This document shows, piece by piece, positions 15,821 to 23,574 of a stretch of DNA of 64,000 nt (its first letter is position 1; each line of letters begins with the position of its first letter). The stretch is from Clostridium cadaveris (lineage in GTDB: Bacteria > Bacillota > Clostridia > Clostridiales > Clostridiaceae), in contig NZ_CP076620.1 in the NCBI RefSeq assembly GCF_020911725.1, positions 1,678,501-1,742,500 on the forward strand, given 5' to 3'. The notes under the pieces are model-generated. The model did not search any database. It was not told where the DNA came from and saw only the letters and a list, made by a program, of their open reading frames with translations. The position numbers were made by a program, and so were the translations under genes.

Positions 15821-16040
15821 GTGTATAAACTTTTAAGTGACAGTATAAGAACAGTATAGTGACTTTATAGGGATAGTATAGAGATAGTAAAGGAACAATA
15901 TAGGGACTTTATAGTGTTTTCTTAGAACTATCTCAGTACTATCTTAGAAGTATGTTAGAACTATTATAGGAACTTCATAGTACTATATTAGAATTATCTT
16001 AGTACTTTCATAGAATTATATTGATACTATCATATAAATC
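15821..16040. repeat. Array of twenty degenerate 11-bp tandem repeats
   Basis: The 220 bases parse without gaps into 20 units of 11. Early units read like GTATAGGGACA or GTATAGAGATA; later units read like TCTTAGAACTA or TCATAGTACTA. AG at unit positions 5-6 is kept in 16 of 20 units. The period equals one DNA helical turn and is not a multiple of three, so it is not coding. It starts two bases after the polymerase stop codon and ends at the ParB remnant. Plasmid R1 parC uses 11-bp repeats bound by ParR, so a centromere or iteron origin is the nearest known comparison. Unit drift along the array suggests old duplication or two sub-arrays. Confidence 0.8.
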
Positions 16041-16042
16041 CT

Positions 16043-16459
16043 ATGAAGATGGCTAGATGTATACAAGAATTAGAGAGAATTAAAGGAGTTCAGAATGGTG
16101 GTGACAGAGGTAATCAATATAAATTGGCAGATAAAGATAATCTTAATCTGCCAACACAAAAGAATTTAGCAAGTGATTTAAAAATATCACAACAACAACT
16201 TCAAGATTATAAAAAACTAACTAATCTTATTCCTGAACTACAAGATTTAATAGAAAGTAATCAAATGAAAGCTACAGTAGGATATAAAATATGGGCAAAA
16301 ATGCCACAAGAAGAGCAAGTATACTCAAGGGAAATTTGTAAAAATAACAGAACTTCTTATAAAAGTTTAGTTCAGCTCGGTCATATCAGTCCATGGTTGA
16401 TATTTAGGAAAGTTATCCACAAAATTGTGGACACCAAAAAGGGGGACGTTGTAGGATAA
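16043..16459 (+). pseudogene. ParB-like remnant lacking its N-terminal domain
   Basis: The frame from 16043 reads MKMARCIQELERIKG followed by NGGDRGNQYKLADKDNLNLP, then DLKISQQQLQDYKKL and LIPELQDLIESNQMKATVGYKIWAKM. This is the central HTH part of phage/plasmid ParB-type proteins, which normally follows an N-terminal ParB/Srx nuclease-like domain. That domain is absent: the 11-bp array begins where it should be, and stop codons interrupt the frame. After MPQEEQ the sequence departs from the family, suggesting a frameshift or deletion. No ribosome binding site precedes the ATG. It is probably a decayed gene, although a short HTH protein could still be made. Confidence 0.6.
16413..16433. promoter_or_regulatory. 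DnaA box and palindrome
   Basis: TTATCCACA (16413-16421) is a perfect consensus DnaA box. It forms arms TCCACA/TGTGGA with the sequence to 16433. A second 8-of-9 match, TTATCCAG, lies near 16574. With the 11-bp array upstream this looks like part of an origin. Confidence 0.5.
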
Positions 16460-16754
16460 CTTATTGACTTTTCGGATGTCAATATCTTTGACTTCTTAAT
16501 TTTAGAATTCGGATTGGTGTCTGCATTATGTAGAAACCAAGACATCAATTTTAATAAACTCAATAACCTTTCGTTATCCAGTTTAGAAAATGTGTTCGAA
16601 CTAACAGTTGGACAAAATAGGACAAGTGTACCATCATGTACCAGTATATAGTGGTACATACCACTATGATTTTATAAATTTATATAGTTTTTATTGTCTT
16701 AATACTACCATATACCCCTGTATACCATTATAAAACATAATTCAATTGTAATAT
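16460..16754. other. Gene-free interval with GTACCA palindromes
   Basis: No credible gene. It contains GTACCA repeats and the palindrome AGTGGTA-CA-TACCACT (about 16650-16665), with GTACCA...TGGTAC arms just before it. These compact inverted sites look like protein-binding sites near the next promoter. Low-complexity AT sequence follows. Confidence 0.45.
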
Positions 16755-16804
16755 GGGGGTATCCTACCCCCTAGCAGTGAAAGAAGTGAAATAATAATTC
16801 TTTC
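16755..16804 (+). ncRNA. Repeated hairpin element, copy 1
   Basis: A 7-bp stem with TCC loop (GGGGGTA-TCC-TACCCCC, 16755-16771) is followed by TAGCAGTGAAAGA, then an AT-rich stretch and TTCTTTC, which pairs with GAAAGAA (16779-16785 with 16798-16804). The same layout recurs at 22083-22140 with a different stem sequence but the same TCC loop and the same TAGCAGTGAAAGA. It lies 30 bases before the DUF5659 gene, in what would be its leader. Confidence 0.55.
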
Positions 16805-16835
16805 AATTATAAAAATAAAAGGAGATTATTAAATT

Positions 16836-17048
16836 ATGGAAAAGCAAAAATATTATGTTTTAGATAATAAATACATGGCAGATGCTATTAGCTATTTGCT
16901 AGGAAGAAGATATATGATATTTGATGATAGATTTAATGAAAGGAAAAAAGTTTATAGTTTTGTTGATGACAATAGTTTTAGAGAAGTATTAAAAATTACA
17001 TATGACACTAGAAGAAAATACAATGATTATTTTAATAAAGAAAATTAG
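16836..17048 (+). CDS. DUF5659-like small phage protein
   Basis: 70 aa: MEKQKYYVLDNKYMADAISYL, then RRYMIFDDRFNERKKVYSFVDDNSFREVL. The pattern (YFVLD...MA.AI.F....Y..F.D......YSF.D...F..AL..I) fits the DUF5659 family found in clostridial phages. The family function is unknown. AAAAGGAG lies 11 bases before ATG 16836, and the repeated hairpin element sits directly upstream. The gene starts a unit continued by the helicase at 17072. Confidence 0.6.
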   Translation: MEKQKYYVLDNKYMADAISYLLGRRYMIFDDRFNERKKVYSFVDDNSFREVLKITYDTRRKYNDYFNKEN

Positions 17049-17071
17049 AGTAGAAAGGATGGAGATAGTAT

Positions 17072-19183
17072 TTGAGAGAAATAAAATTAATAGATATAGA
17101 TTATAATACTAAATTTATTGTGAAAGAAGATGTTTTAAAAAATAAATATTTAGATGGAGATAATTTTATAAATGATAATTTAATAGTAAAAAAAGAAGTC
17201 TATAGTGCTGATGAATTAATTAATCAAGGCACTTCAAATATAGATATAAATATTGTAGTTGATAATTTTATAAAGACATTTAAGAAAAGAAATATAGAAG
17301 CTACAGAAGAACAAATACATTTTGCGAAAGAAACTGCTTCTATAATATTCAACGAGTTAAAAGAAAATATTATAACTATTATACCCGCACCACCCGGATT
17401 CGGAAAAAGTACAATTAAAACTGAAATACTTAAAGCTATGATATATCAATATGAAAATAATATTAATTCTAATGGCGTAATAATAACAGCTGATAGATTA
17501 GAAGATTTAAAAGAAATTCAAAAAGAATTGGGTAAAAAATATACATATTTACTTGAAGGATGGAATGAGGAAATCTGTACTTTTAGTAAAAAACTAGAAA
17601 TTGGTATGTGTAAAAAATGTACTAATCAATGTAAAGTAAAAAAACAAACTTATGAACAATCGGAATATCCTATATTATTAGTAACTAATGCAAGATTAAA
17701 AGATTGTGGTGAATCTATAAATAGATATAAGGAATATAAGGATGGTAAAAGAAATTTATTGTTAATAGATGAACGACCCGCAATATTAGATACAACAAAA
17801 ATAGATAGAAAACTATTAAATGATATAGATAGTTATATAAGTAATTTAAAATATGAAGATTTGACGGATAAAACAATGTTATTAAAATATTGGAGAGAAA
17901 TTACAGATTTGATTTTGAATAATATGTCAAGTTTAAGAGGTAAATATAAGAGATTTATTATATCTAATAATAGCAATATTGGTGTATGTAAGGATAATTA
18001 TAACTTTATGAAACTATGGAATAAACATGTTAAATATGAATATAAAAGAGAACTTGACCATATACATGATATTTTAACTCAAGGTGGTTTATATGTATGT
18101 GAAAAGAATACTGAATTTATAGCTAGAATTGGTAATAAAAATTTACAACAACAATATTGCAATGATTTTAAGACTATAATATTTGATGGTTCATCTTTAA
18201 TTGACCCACAATACATATCACTTATAAGAACGGGACAAGCTAAATATTTAGATATAGAAAATACTAGAACATATGAAAATTTAAATTTATTTATATTTAC
18301 TGCTCATAAATTAACTAAAACAGAATTTACAAATAAAAAATATTTAATAAAAGCAGTAGCTAAATTTATAAATAATAGATTAAAGGAAGGTTTATATATT
18401 AATTATGTTGTGTGTCCTCAAGAGCAAGCTTTACAACTTTCAAATTTATTAAATGATACTTTAAAGAAAACAGTTGTAAAAAATGATGATGGAAGGTGCT
18501 TCTATTTTGGAGCAACTAAAGGTAGCAATAAAATGAGTAAGTGTACTAGAATGTTTCAAGTTGGCTGGGACACTATGCCCGATTATGAGTACGCAATACA
18601 ATTTTTATGTACTTGTATTGACTGGAATCTTTGGCTAAAAAGTTGTTTAGATTTAAATAAAGCTATCTATTTTAGTGAAAAACTAGAAGTAAAAGATAGA
18701 AGCTTATTAGAATGTTCTAGCGGTACATATAAAAGCTTTAATAATGATTATTCTTTTGGAATTACATCTTTAAATAATTTTAAAATGCAGGATATAGTAG
18801 CTAAATTTTATCAAGAAATACATAGAACAAGATTAAGAGAATATTCTTATGATGGAGAAATTAAAGTTATACTATTTCAAAATAAATATATAATTTATCA
18901 AATGATTCAACAAATGTTCCCTAAATGTAACTTGTCATATAGAAAAGATAAACTAAAAGAATTTAAAAGAAAAAAAAGTGATAATAGGAAAAATAGAGCC
19001 AAGGGATATGATGAATTTATGAAATGGTTTGATACTTGGAATGGTGAAGAAATTAAAGCTGGTAAAATTAAAGAGATATGCAATATTGATAATGAACAAT
19101 TTAAAACATTGCAGAAAAATGAAGCTGTTAAAGATATTATAGCAACTTTATATTCTCCTAAAAAGGGGTACTATAGTAAATAA
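17072..19183 (+). CDS. Large P-loop helicase-like protein with a cysteine cluster
   Basis: 703 aa from TTG 17072 (GGAG nine bases upstream). Walker A APPGFGKST (about residues 108-116), Walker B-like LLLIDERPA (about 230), and a motif VI-like EIHRTRLREY near residue 590 identify an SF2-type helicase or translocase. Between Walker A and B lies C..........GMCKKCTNQC, a Cys cluster in the position of the iron-sulfur or zinc insertion seen in XPD/DinG helicases. The C-terminus is Lys-rich and helical. It is not a standard phage replicative helicase (no DnaB fold). Together with the next helicase and the RNA polymerase it may form the phage replication/transcription set. Family assignment beyond P-loop helicase is tentative. 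Confidence 0.65.
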   Translation: MREIKLIDIDYNTKFIVKEDVLKNKYLDGDNFINDNLIVKKEVYSADELINQGTSNIDINIVVDNFIKTFKKRNIEATEEQIHFAKETASIIFNELKENIITIIPAPPGFGKSTIKTEILKAMIYQYENNINSNGVIITADRLEDLKEIQKELGKKYTYLLEGWNEEICTFSKKLEIGMCKKCTNQCKVKKQTYEQSEYPILLVTNARLKDCGESINRYKEYKDGKRNLLLIDERPAILDTTKIDRKLLNDIDSYISNLKYEDLTDKTMLLKYWREITDLILNNMSSLRGKYKRFIISNNSNIGVCKDNYNFMKLWNKHVKYEYKRELDHIHDILTQGGLYVCEKNTEFIARIGNKNLQQQYCNDFKTIIFDGSSLIDPQYISLIRTGQAKYLDIENTRTYENLNLFIFTAHKLTKTEFTNKKYLIKAVAKFINNRLKEGLYINYVVCPQEQALQLSNLLNDTLKKTVVKNDDGRCFYFGATKGSNKMSKCTRMFQVGWDTMPDYEYAIQFLCTCIDWNLWLKSCLDLNKAIYFSEKLEVKDRSLLECSSGTYKSFNNDYSFGITSLNNFKMQDIVAKFYQEIHRTRLREYSYDGEIKVILFQNKYIIYQMIQQMFPKCNLSYRKDKLKEFKRKKSDNRKNRAKGYDEFMKWFDTWNGEEIKAGKIKEICNIDNEQFKTLQKNEAVKDIIATLYSPKKGYYSK

Positions 19184-19191
19184 AATGATTT

Positions 19192-19284
19192 TGGGGGTAT
19201 TTTTCATATATATATTATATATAAGATTTACCCCTAAAAATAGAGAATACAATACAGAGCATCTTAAAAGGTGTTCTTTTTTTA
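19192..19284 (+). terminator. Terminator after the Cys-cluster helicase, with an AT hairpin before it
   Basis: GAGCATC (19257-19263) pairs, with G-U pairs, with GGTGTTC (19270-19276), followed by seven T. Just upstream, GGGGTA (19194-19199) and TACCCC (19229-19234) enclose a long self-complementary ATATAT stretch. Confidence 0.75.
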
Positions 19285-19317
19285 TGTAAAAAATTAATGA
19301 AAAGGATTGTGAAGATA

Positions 19318-20922
19318 ATGAAATTAAGAAAATATCAAGAAGAATGTTTAAATAAAATTAAAGAAATGGATAAAGGTCGCAAGATTGCTTTCTTAGCTAC
19401 AGGAGCAGGTAAAACTATAATTATGGCTAGTATAATAAAAGAAGTCAAAGGAAGAGTATTAATAGTAGTAGACCAAAGCGAATTAAGAAAACAAACTATA
19501 GATAAGATAAAAATAGTATGTGGAAATGATATAGAATCTGAAATAGGATGTGTACAAGGTACTTTAAATGATGTAGATAAGAGAATAATAATAGCAACTA
19601 GGCAAAGTTTAACTCATCCCAAGAGTCATCGTATAGAAGATATAAAAGCTTATGGTGACTTTGAAATAGTAATGATGGATGAGGTGCATAGAGCTGTTAG
19701 ACAAGTTAAGAAAATAGCTAATATATTTGGTATTAATAACAAGATTATTGGCTTTACTGCCACCCCTTGGAATCAGGAATTAAAAACAGTGTTTGATGGT
19801 TTTATATATGAAAAAGATACTTTATCTTTAATAGAAGAAAAATATTTATGTCAACCTAGGTGCTATAGAATCAACAGTAACACAGATTTAAGTGAAGTAA
19901 AGACGGTTGGGGGTGAATTTGTTCAATCTCAATTAGCTAATGCAGTAGACACTGTAGAAAGAAATTCTTTAGTAATTAAAACATATTTAGATTATGCAAT
20001 TGATAGAAAACATTGTATTGTATTTGCAACGAGTATTGAACATGCGGATAACTTAGCGACAGCCTTTAACATAAATGGTATAAGTGCTAAAAGTGTAGAT
20101 AGTACATGCGATGCTGTAGAAAGAGAGAAAACATTAAATGATTTTAAAAATGGTAAATTTAAAGTGCTTGTTAATGTTGCCATTCTGACTACTGGATTTG
20201 ATATGGAAGACCTAGATTGTATTATAATGGCTAGACCTACTAAATCTAAAATTTTATATACACAATGTATTGGTAGGGGATTAAGAATAGCTGAAGGTAA
20301 AGATGATTGTCTTATATTAGATATAGTTGACAATGTAGCAAGACATAATTTACTTAATTCTAAAAATATATTTGATACTAAAGATGGAGAAACTTTGGAA
20401 GAAGCTAAGGAAAGAAAACAATATGAGAAAGAAGAACATGAGAAATATTTAGAAGAGCAACGTAGAATAGAAGAAGAACAAGAAAAAATAAAATTAGAAG
20501 AAATAAGTTTATTTAATAAAAATATATTTAATGTTACAGAGTGTAGCAATTTAGATTGGTATTTCAATATGATAAATAATTCTACTGTTGCTATATTAAG
20601 TTTAAATAGTAAAGTAAGTTATTATGTGTTTAAGAAAGGTGAAGTATTCAAAGCTTATAAATATAGACAAGCTGATTTTGGATATGATTATGTTTTATCT
20701 GAGATAGATGAGAGTGATAATTTACAGGAGCTTATTGAAGATTTGGATACTAAGGCAATTATGAAGGGATGTAGTTTTATTTCTAAGAGTGCTATGTGGA
20801 AGTATGAAGAAGCTACAGAAAAACAGAAATATAGTTGTAAAAAGAATATTAATACTAAATGGGATGCTCATAAGTATTTCAGTAATCGTAGTTCGTATTT
20901 TGCATTAAAAGATATAATTTAG
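19318..20922 (+). CDS. SF2 DEAD/DEAH (DEVH) helicase
   Basis: 534 aa. It has a complete SF2 motor: Q-like region LRKYQEECLNKI, motif I LATGAGKT, motif II MMDEVHRA, motif III FTATPW, helicase C-domain with VLVNVAILTTGFD and motif VI QCIGRGLRI. This is the UvrB/type III restriction-like helicase class common in phages. After about residue 360 comes a charged coiled coil (EEQRRIEEEQEKIKLEE) and an unrecognised C-terminal domain. ATG 19318 is preferred to ATG 19297, which has no ribosome binding site. It probably remodels DNA or RNA duplexes for phage replication or for the phage polymerase. Confidence 0.85.
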   Translation: MKLRKYQEECLNKIKEMDKGRKIAFLATGAGKTIIMASIIKEVKGRVLIVVDQSELRKQTIDKIKIVCGNDIESEIGCVQGTLNDVDKRIIIATRQSLTHPKSHRIEDIKAYGDFEIVMMDEVHRAVRQVKKIANIFGINNKIIGFTATPWNQELKTVFDGFIYEKDTLSLIEEKYLCQPRCYRINSNTDLSEVKTVGGEFVQSQLANAVDTVERNSLVIKTYLDYAIDRKHCIVFATSIEHADNLATAFNINGISAKSVDSTCDAVEREKTLNDFKNGKFKVLVNVAILTTGFDMEDLDCIIMARPTKSKILYTQCIGRGLRIAEGKDDCLILDIVDNVARHNLLNSKNIFDTKDGETLEEAKERKQYEKEEHEKYLEEQRRIEEEQEKIKLEEISLFNKNIFNVTECSNLDWYFNMINNSTVAILSLNSKVSYYVFKKGEVFKAYKYRQADFGYDYVLSEIDESDNLQELIEDLDTKAIMKGCSFISKSAMWKYEEATEKQKYSCKKNINTKWDAHKYFSNRSSYFALKDII

Positions 20923-20975
20923 GAGGATTTACCTTTCTTTTGTAGAAGTTAATATATGGAAAGGGGATGTTAATA

Positions 20976-21644
20976 TTGAGTGAAGAAAATAAAAAAACTA
21001 ATACTAAAGAAAAAAAATTTAATATTAAAAATATGAACAAAAAGCAAAAGAGCATAATTTGTATAGGAATTATAATTATTATATGTTTAACTGGATGGGC
21101 AATTGCGTATAATCAATTTGGTATAGGTATGAGCGATGAAACTAAAGGTAAAAAAATAAAAGAATTAATATCAACTAAAGATTATGATAAAGCTAAGAAA
21201 AGAACAAATCAATTTTTTAATGATAATGATGAAGAAGAAAAAACACTTAAAAAAGTATTATTAAATATAATAGATTTATGTGAGATATCAGGAAGTTCAA
21301 GTGTTGAAGAGTTTTCTAAAAAGTATAATGACCTTAAGGATAGGGTAAATGCGTTGACGATATCAAGGATATCCACAGAAGAAAAATCTTTTACTCATCA
21401 AATTGATAAAAAATATATTAATAAAGTGAATATAACAGTTAAAAATACAGGAAGTAAGGATATAGTATACACCAAAGTTAATATATATTATAAAGATAAA
21501 GATGGGAAAATCATTGGTAGTGATTGGACAAATGATAATAGTATAATTAAACCAAATGCACAACAAACCTTATCAAAATATGCACCATCTGGAGTATATC
21601 CTGATAAAGTAGAAGCGGAAATAGATACATTTAGAACCAAATAA
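20976..21644 (+). CDS. Membrane-anchored protein with FxLYD-like C-terminal domain
   Basis: 222 aa from TTG 20976 (AGGGG nine bases upstream; the ATG at 20967 abuts it). A Lys-rich cytoplasmic N-terminus is followed by one membrane segment (SIICIGIIIIICLTGWAIAYN), a helical stretch rich in Lys/Glu (SDETKGKKIKELISTKDYDKA), and a beta domain with VKNTGSKDIVYTKVNIYYKDKDG..IGSDWT. This resembles the extracytoplasmic FxLYD domain. It would be exposed outside the membrane. In a prophage it may be a lysogenic-conversion or superinfection-exclusion protein, by location only. Confidence 0.6.
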   Translation: MSEENKKTNTKEKKFNIKNMNKKQKSIICIGIIIIICLTGWAIAYNQFGIGMSDETKGKKIKELISTKDYDKAKKRTNQFFNDNDEEEKTLKKVLLNIIDLCEISGSSSVEEFSKKYNDLKDRVNALTISRISTEEKSFTHQIDKKYINKVNITVKNTGSKDIVYTKVNIYYKDKDGKIIGSDWTNDNSIIKPNAQQTLSKYAPSGVYPDKVEAEIDTFRTK

Positions 21645-21654
21645 CATAACGATT

Positions 21655-21690
21655 AAAAAGGAATCTCTTAATTGAGGTTCCTTTTTTAGT
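21655..21690 (+). terminator. Terminator after the FxLYD-like gene
   Basis: AAAAAGGAATCT and AGGTTCCTTTTTT pair with one G-U and close on CTTAATTG, giving a strong stem with T run. Confidence 0.85.
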
Positions 21691-21791
21691 TTAAATAAAT
21701 ACGAAAGAAAGTATCTTTCTGTCAGTTTTAATGTATTTTTGATATTAATTAGTATTAACAAATGATAGTAGTGAAAGTATCTTTTTAACTC

Positions 21792-21809
21792 ACTATGCTG
21801 CGGCATAGT
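21792..21809 (+). promoter_or_regulatory. Hairpin in the leader of the coiled-coil membrane gene
   Basis: ACTATGC-TGCG-GCATAGT is a perfect 7-bp stem 20 bases before the ribosome binding site of the next gene. It could be an operator or an RNA hairpin. Confidence 0.4.
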
Positions 21810-21840
21810 AACAAAACATACATAGAAAGAAGGTGATAAA

Positions 21841-22077
21841 ATGAATCGGTTTTTGATAACAAGCATAATACAACTAATATATTTTACAGTTTTACTATTT
21901 TATATAAAAATAGATGCAAGAAGACAAGAGATAAAATTAGAAATAATAATAGAGAGAAGTAATAATCTCTTAAATCGTACAATAGATAAGATTGCAGAAA
22001 TATCTATTAATATAGAAAATATGTCTAAGAATCTAAATGATATAGATAAAAGACTAGATAAATTAGAGAGTAAATAA
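21841..22077 (+). CDS. Small membrane/coiled-coil protein
   Basis: 78 aa: an N-terminal membrane segment (FLITSIIQLIYFTVLLFYI, residues 4-22) followed by a continuous amphipathic coiled coil (KLEIIIERSNNLLNRTIDKI, then ISINIENMSKNLNDIDKRLDKLES). GAAAGAAGGTG precedes ATG 21841. The topology recalls small phage inner-membrane proteins of the haemolysin XhlA type, which sit beside holins in Bacillus prophages. Here it is far from the tail genes and no endolysin follows, so a lysis role is only a possibility. Confidence 0.6.
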   Translation: MNRFLITSIIQLIYFTVLLFYIKIDARRQEIKLEIIIERSNNLLNRTIDKIAEISINIENMSKNLNDIDKRLDKLESK

Positions 22078-22082
22078 TATAA

Positions 22083-22140
22083 GGGACATTCCATGTCCCT
22101 AGCAGTGAAAGAGAAAAAAATAAATAATTAATTCTTTTTC
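22083..22140 (+). ncRNA. Repeated hairpin element, copy 2
   Basis: GGGACAT-TCC-ATGTCCC (22083-22099) has the same stem length and TCC loop as copy 1 at 16755, but five of seven stem pairs differ. The following TAGCAGTGAAAGA is identical, then an AT-rich spacer and TTCTTTTTC. Changed but still paired stem bases with a conserved loop and tail indicate selection on RNA structure. It starts right after the stop codon of the coiled-coil gene. Confidence 0.55.
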
Positions 22141-22511
22141 ATTTTATCTTTTAGAAGAGTAGGTTATATTTTGTAACTTGCTCATTTTTATTTGATTATA
22201 GATGCTTAAAGCATTTATATATAGAGAGATAATTTTTTGTTAAATCTATTAACATGACAGCTAAAGTTAATGCATGTAATAATCTTATTGCAAATTTTGT
22301 ATATTTTATGTAGGTTAGAACCCTACCACCTCCTGTGCAAAATGAAAATATACTGATGCCAGTCCATTACAAGGTATAAGGTAGACAATACTACCTGCAT
22401 AGTGAAAGCTATGTTGACATTAAAAACAGTTCTAAGAAGTTAATCTGTTCGCACTAAAAAGCTTCTTTCCATTTCCTATTTTAAAACCTATTTAGTAGGA
22501 AAATCATCACC
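22141..22511 (+). ncRNA. Long noncoding stretch, possible structured RNA
   Basis: About 370 bases without a credible gene between element copy 2 and a terminator. Near its end AGGTAG-ACAATA-CTACCT (22379-22396) is directly followed by GCATAGTGAAAGCTATG, a hairpin whose loop is GAAA and whose AGTGAAAG resembles the tail of the repeated element. Further paired segments seem possible around 22418-22470. Length, lack of ORFs, a GNRA-type loop and a 3' terminator fit a phage noncoding RNA; no known class is claimed. Confidence 0.35.
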
Positions 22512-22549
22512 AAGGGAAGGGAGAGTTTCTGCTAAGCTTTCCCTTTTTC
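22512..22549 (+). terminator. Terminator after the noncoding stretch
   Basis: AAGGGAA (22512-22518) pairs with TTCCCTT (22539-22545), followed by TTTTCT. Confidence 0.65.
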
Positions 22550-22563
22550 TAATTAAAAAATAT

Positions 22564-22752
22564 ATGAAAGGAAGTAATTTTATAAAAGAATTAGAAAATT
22601 TAATTAGTGATTTTTTAAAAGAAGACGTTGAGGAAATTATAAATTGTTGTAATGATTTTTTAAATAAAGATGTATTAGTTTTTTCTAGTACATCTATTTT
22701 ATTTAAATACAGATACAAGTCTTATATCTGTAAGATTTATATGTGTATTTAA
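22564..22752 (+). CDS. Doubtful small ORF
   Basis: 62 codons: MKGSNFIKELENLISDFLKED, ending YKSYICKIYMCI. The first half looks like an amphipathic protein. ATG 22564 has no ribosome binding site, since the AAAGGAAG lies inside the frame. It may be a gene using a non-standard start or a chance frame. The tail forms an inverted repeat around 22710-22735 (ACAGATACAAG with CTTATATCTGT). Confidence 0.3.
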   Translation: MKGSNFIKELENLISDFLKEDVEEIINCCNDFLNKDVLVFSSTSILFKYRYKSYICKIYMCI

Positions 22753-22811
22753 ATGCACTAAAAAAATAACGGTTAAGCTTTACCTTGAAAAGCAAAAAGG
22801 AGAGAAAAATT

Positions 22812-23273
22812 ATGATAAATATTAAAGAACTAGAAAAGAAAATTAACAAATTATTAGACGATAGGTATTTTGAGTACGACTATGCTGCATGTTTAGAACA
22901 AAACAAAAGACAATTAAATCTAACAGTATATGTAAGAGATGTATGTGATTTATTTTCGTGTAAATGCGAGATATCTGAAGCAACTAACGAAGAAGAAGCG
23001 TTAAGATTTTTAATAGATAATTTATATAGGCAACATGACAAAGATAAAAAGACTATAAAATCTTACAAAGGCAAGTTAGATAGAAAATTAAAGCAATTAA
23101 GCAATGCAAAAAATGATAATGATGAAAATAAAATAAGAAAAATAAATGTTGAATTAATTAATCTTTATAAAGAGAAGAATAGTGCTAAATATAATTGGGA
23201 TGAATGTAAAGATGCAACACATATTCTATATGAAGTGTTAGATGAAATTAAAGGAAATTTATCTAGTATGTAG
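22812..23273 (+). CDS. Helical coiled-coil phage protein, unknown
   Basis: 153 aa from ATG 22812, with AAAAAGGAGAG upstream. The N-terminal half is a small mixed alpha/beta region (INIKELEKKINKLLDDRYFE, then CKCEISEATNEEEALRFLIDNLY). The second half is a Lys-rich coiled coil (KSYKGKLDRKLKQLSNAKND). It resembles unannotated early proteins of clostridial phages. No catalytic motif is seen. Confidence 0.6.
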   Translation: MINIKELEKKINKLLDDRYFEYDYAACLEQNKRQLNLTVYVRDVCDLFSCKCEISEATNEEEALRFLIDNLYRQHDKDKKTIKSYKGKLDRKLKQLSNAKNDNDENKIRKINVELINLYKEKNSAKYNWDECKDATHILYEVLDEIKGNLSSM

Positions 23274-23315
23274 AATATAATCATGATAATAAATTATAGA
23301 GAGGTGGATTAGTTT

Positions 23316-23522
23316 ATGTTTGAAATTACTGAGGATTATGACCCTGATTTACTATATTTTATTAAGCATAATAAAAAAGTCACAAAAGAAGAAATAGATA
23401 GGAAATTCCCTAAGACAGAATGGATTAATTTAACTTGGCAACTTGATGATAATTTGAATCATTTAATTGATATAGGTAAAGTTAAATTAAAAGATGGATA
23501 CTATTATTTTATTAAAGATTAA
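23316..23522 (+). CDS. Small winged-helix-like protein
   Basis: 68 aa: MFEITEDYDPDLLYFIKHNK, then KKVTKEEIDRKFPKTEWINLTWQ and LIDIGKVKLKDGYYYFIKD. The order helix, KVTKEEI helix, recognition-like helix, and a final beta wing (KVKLKDGYYYF) suggests a winged helix. GAGAGGTGG precedes ATG 23316. It ends just before a terminator. Probable regulator; target unknown. Confidence 0.6.
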   Translation: MFEITEDYDPDLLYFIKHNKKVTKEEIDRKFPKTEWINLTWQLDDNLNHLIDIGKVKLKDGYYYFIKD

Positions 23523-23527
23523 TTTAA

Positions 23528-23553
23528 GGCACTCACTAGAGTGTCTTTTTTAT
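23528..23553 (+). terminator. Terminator after the winged-helix-like gene
   Basis: GGCACTC-ACTA-GAGTGTC followed by TTTTTTAT; one G-U pair. Confidence 0.85.
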
Positions 23554-23574
23554 ATGGAGGTAAACAAGACAAGA

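Noticed and set aside
15821-16040. CRISPR array or coding repeat
   Set aside because: Units are only 11 bp with no spacers, degenerate, and the period is not a multiple of three.
16381-16659. 92-codon minus-strand frame overlapping the ParB remnant end
   Set aside because: No ribosome binding site, unusual composition, and it runs across the DnaA box and palindromes; it looks like a chance frame.
21573-21866. 97-codon minus-strand frame across the FxLYD-like gene end and following gap
   Set aside because: It crosses a strong terminator and a leader hairpin and has no start signal.
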